From: Nocardioides marinisabuli
GTDB lineage: Bacteria; Actinomycetota; Actinomycetes; Propionibacteriales; Nocardioidaceae
Length of the DNA stretch: 64,000 nucleotides
Reading direction: 5' to 3'
NCBI RefSeq assembly: GCF_013466785.1
Contig: NZ_CP059163.1
Span: forward strand, 3,410,001 to 3,474,000
Position numbers and translations under genes: made by a program. How positions within the stretch are numbered: the stretch's first letter is position 1; every line of letters begins with the position of its first letter. The notes under the pieces are model-generated. The model had not been told where the DNA came from. It saw nothing but the letters and a program-made list of their open reading frames with translations, and did no database searches. Positions 62,571 to 64,000 of this stretch are shown here, one piece after another.

Positions 62571-63098
62571 ATGACCGAGCAGTGGAGCGTGCCCGCCTGG
62601 GCGCTCGTCGCGACCACCGTCGCCGTGCTCCTGCTGGGCGCGCTGGCCGCGACCGCGCTCGTGGCCGTGGGCCGCGCCCGGCGCCGCGCCGCCGCCGAGA
62701 TCGACGCCGTGCGCGCCAGCGCCGAGGAGCTGCTGGGCCGTGTCGAGGAGGTCGAGCAGCGCCTCGCGCGCCAGCACCGGCGCGAGGAGCTCGACGCCCA
62801 CGAGTACGTCATCACCCACGTCGGCGAGCACGACGACACCGAGGTCGACGAGCCGGACGCCCCCACGGTGCCCGCCCCGCTCTTCGCCGACCTGGTGCTG
62901 CGCGAGAGCGCCGTGCAGGCCGCCTCGCTGGCCCACGGCCTGCGCCGGGCGCTGGCGCCCGAGACCCGCCACCGCATCCGCTTCGAGATGCGCCGCGAGG
63001 TCAAGCGGGCCCGCAAGCAGCGCCGCGCCGACCTGCGGGCGGCGCGCCGCGACTGGGCGGCCCGTGGCCGTGCCGACCAGGCGGAGCCGGCCGCATGA
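62571..63098 (+). CDS. Single-pass membrane protein with coiled coil, function unknown
   Basis: A 175-aa protein: one N-terminal helix (residues ~8-32), then a charged helical segment [21 protein letters not shown] likely to form a coiled coil, an acidic linker (about residues 82-102) and a strongly basic C-terminus. I recognise no named domain. The ATG at 62571 follows TAGGGT (62557-62562) by 8 nt. The reading frame is also open far upstream through rarA, but that is a shadow. It precedes a DUF6167-like gene and alaS. Confidence 0.72.
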   Translation: MTEQWSVPAWALVATTVAVLLLGALAATALVAVGRARRRAAAEIDAVRASAEELLGRVEEVEQRLARQHRREELDAHEYVITHVGEHDDTEVDEPDAPTVPAPLFADLVLRESAVQAASLAHGLRRALAPETRHRIRFEMRREVKRARKQRRADLRAARRDWAARGRADQAEPAA

Positions 63099-63367
63099 GC
63101 CGCGGGCTCTGGTTCGTGGCCGGAGCCGGCGCCGGGGTCTACGCGATGGTGCGTGGTCGCCGTGCCGCCGAGGCCCTGAGCGCCGACGGCCTGCGCGACC
63201 GCGCCGGGGCCCTGGCCCTGGGCGCCCGGATGTTCCGCGACGAGGTCGCGCAGGGGCGCGCCGAGGCCGAGGACCAGCTGCGCCAGCGGCTCGCGGCCGC
63301 GCGGCCACGCGAGATCGACAGTCCCCACCCCACCGAACGCACGACAGAACAGGAAGGCACCAGCTGA
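63095..63367 (+). CDS. DUF6167-like small protein
   Basis: A 90-aa protein with a short hydrophobic N-terminus ([20 protein letters not shown]) and a helical, charged remainder. It matches the small proteins found just upstream of alaS in actinobacteria (DUF6167 type, recollection). Its ATG overlaps the preceding stop by 4 bp and its TGA overlaps the alaS ATG by one base, so all three genes are coupled. Function unknown. Confidence 0.75.
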   Translation: MSRGLWFVAGAGAGVYAMVRGRRAAEALSADGLRDRAGALALGARMFRDEVAQGRAEAEDQLRQRLAAARPREIDSPHPTERTTEQEGTS

Positions 63368-64000
63368 TGGAGACCGCGGAGATCCGGCGCAGGTTCGTGG
63401 CGCACTTCGAGCGTCACGGTCACACGGTGGTCCCGTCGGCCTCGCTGCTGCTCGACGACCCCAACCTGCTGTTCGTCAACGCCGGCATGGTGCCGTTCAA
63501 GCCCTACTTCCTGGGCCAGGAGACCCCGCAGTGGGACCGCGCGACCAGCGTGCAGAAGTGCGTGCGCACCCTCGACATCGAGGAGGTCGGCAAGACCACG
63601 CGCCACGGCACCTTCTTCCAGATGTGCGGCAACTTCTCCTTCGGCGACTACTTCAAGGAGGGGGCGATCCGCTTCGCCTGGAGCCTGGTCACCGGCTCGG
63701 TGGAGGACGGCGGCTTCGGCTTCGACCCCGAAAAGATCTGGGTCACCGTGCTGCCCAGCGACGACGAGGCCAAGCAGCTGTGGCACGAAGTGGCGGGCCT
63801 GCCCTTCGAGCGCATCCAGGAGCGCGGCCTCGAGGACAACTACTGGAACATGGGCGTGCCGGGCCCCGGCGGCCCCTGCTCGGAGATCTACGTCGACCGC
63901 GGGCCCGAGTACGGCCCCGACGGCGGTCCCAACGCCGACGAGGACCGGTTCCTGGAGATCTGGAACCTCGTCTTCATGCAGGAGTCGCTGAGCCAGGTGC
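63367..64000 (+). CDS. alaS: Alanyl-tRNA synthetase, N-terminal part (cut by window edge)
   Basis: The first 211 residues of Ala[22 protein letters not shown] is the family N-terminus, [13 protein letters not shown] and [15 protein letters not shown] contain motif 1/2 residues, and [12 protein letters not shown] lies in the catalytic core. The class II aminoacylation core continues past the right edge; editing and C-Ala domains are out of view. The ATG overlaps the upstream TGA by one base. No T-box leader is present. Confidence 0.97.
   Translation, partial: METAEIRRRFVAHFERHGHTVVPSASLLLDDPNLLFVNAGMVPFKPYFLGQETPQWDRATSVQKCVRTLDIEEVGKTTRHGTFFQMCGNFSFGDYFKEGAIRFAWSLVTGSVEDGGFGFDPEKIWVTVLPSDDEAKQLWHEVAGLPFERIQERGLEDNYWNMGVPGPGGPCSEIYVDRGPEYGPDGGPNADEDRFLEIWNLVFMQESLSQV

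Noticed and set aside
62560..63098. Natural fusion of RarA N-terminus with the downstream membrane protein
   Set aside because: The intervening translation is Arg/Pro/Gly-rich nonsense, while the true RarA C-terminus is present in the neighbouring frame.

Overview
The window is very GC-rich bacterial chromosome (typically over 70% GC, with TGA as the usual stop). It carries classical actinobacterial gene order: recA-recX; and thrS ... HIT - pgsA - pdxS - pdxT - yebC - ruvCAB - yajC-secD-secF - apt - relA ... hisS-aspS ... rarA - alaS. Together with a DUF222/HNH gene under a LexA box, a Cys-type sulfur leader peptide and interspersed GGTCGAGCAGCGAGG repeats, this suggests a Nocardioides-like actinomycete (Propionibacteriales). 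That placement is inference, since there is no rRNA here. Both edges cut genes: a GT-C-like membrane protein on the left and alaS on the right.

Layout. 1-4255: a sugar/methyl-transfer cluster (GT2, DUF2064, SAM methyltransferase, membrane-anchored sulfite-oxidase-like protein, membrane protein). 4265-8212: LexA-boxed recA, recX, PPK2-type polyphosphate kinase and a coupled HipA-like kinase/DUF3037 pair. 8241-11895 (minus): assimilatory sulfur operon reading leader peptide, sulfite reductase, zinc ribbon, cysH, sirohydrochlorin chelatase, terminator. 12095-17385: glyA, an AidB-like acyl-CoA dehydrogenase, a YihY/BrkB protein and a K+ channel. 17390-20576: two paralogous secreted proteins flanking a small gene with a perfect LexA box, then a LexA-boxed DUF222/HNH gene. 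20600-23225: cupin, orphan secreted protein and four tRNA genes (Gly, Cys, Val on minus; Val on plus). 23296-27028: GNAT, NfeD/SPFH pair, methyltransferase and hydrolase. 27156-34905: thrS and HIT, separated by an accessory block (lipoprotein, AurF-like diiron oxygenase / ferredoxin-reductase / TetR operon, two-repeat ABM-like protein). 34909-40318: CEO-synthase-like dehydrogenase with a tiny basic protein, pgsA, pdxS, lipoprotein, pdxT, yebC. 40425-48990: LexA-boxed ruvCAB, Sec accessory translocase, apt, relA. 48991-49424: REP-like repeats. 49425-54673: DUF349, MBL hydrolase, hisS-aspS, terminator. 54809-61170: complete peptide ABC transporter. 61194-64000: rarA (frameshifted as given), two small proteins, alaS.

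How the parts work together. Four LexA-type boxes mark a local SOS regulon (recA, a 100-aa protein, DUF222/HNH, ruvCAB). The minus-strand sulfur operon is a coherent APS-to-sulfide route with siroheme metallation, preceded by a Cys-bearing leader ORF. The AurF-like operon supplies its own electron donor and repressor, with a palindrome lying exactly between -35 and -10. About 20 genes have a TANNNT -10 element 6-8 nt upstream of the start codon and so look leaderless. In three cases the upstream gene's TAG stop supplies the first three bases of that -10 element.

Limits: domain calls are from motif recognition by eye; no database search or folding was run.
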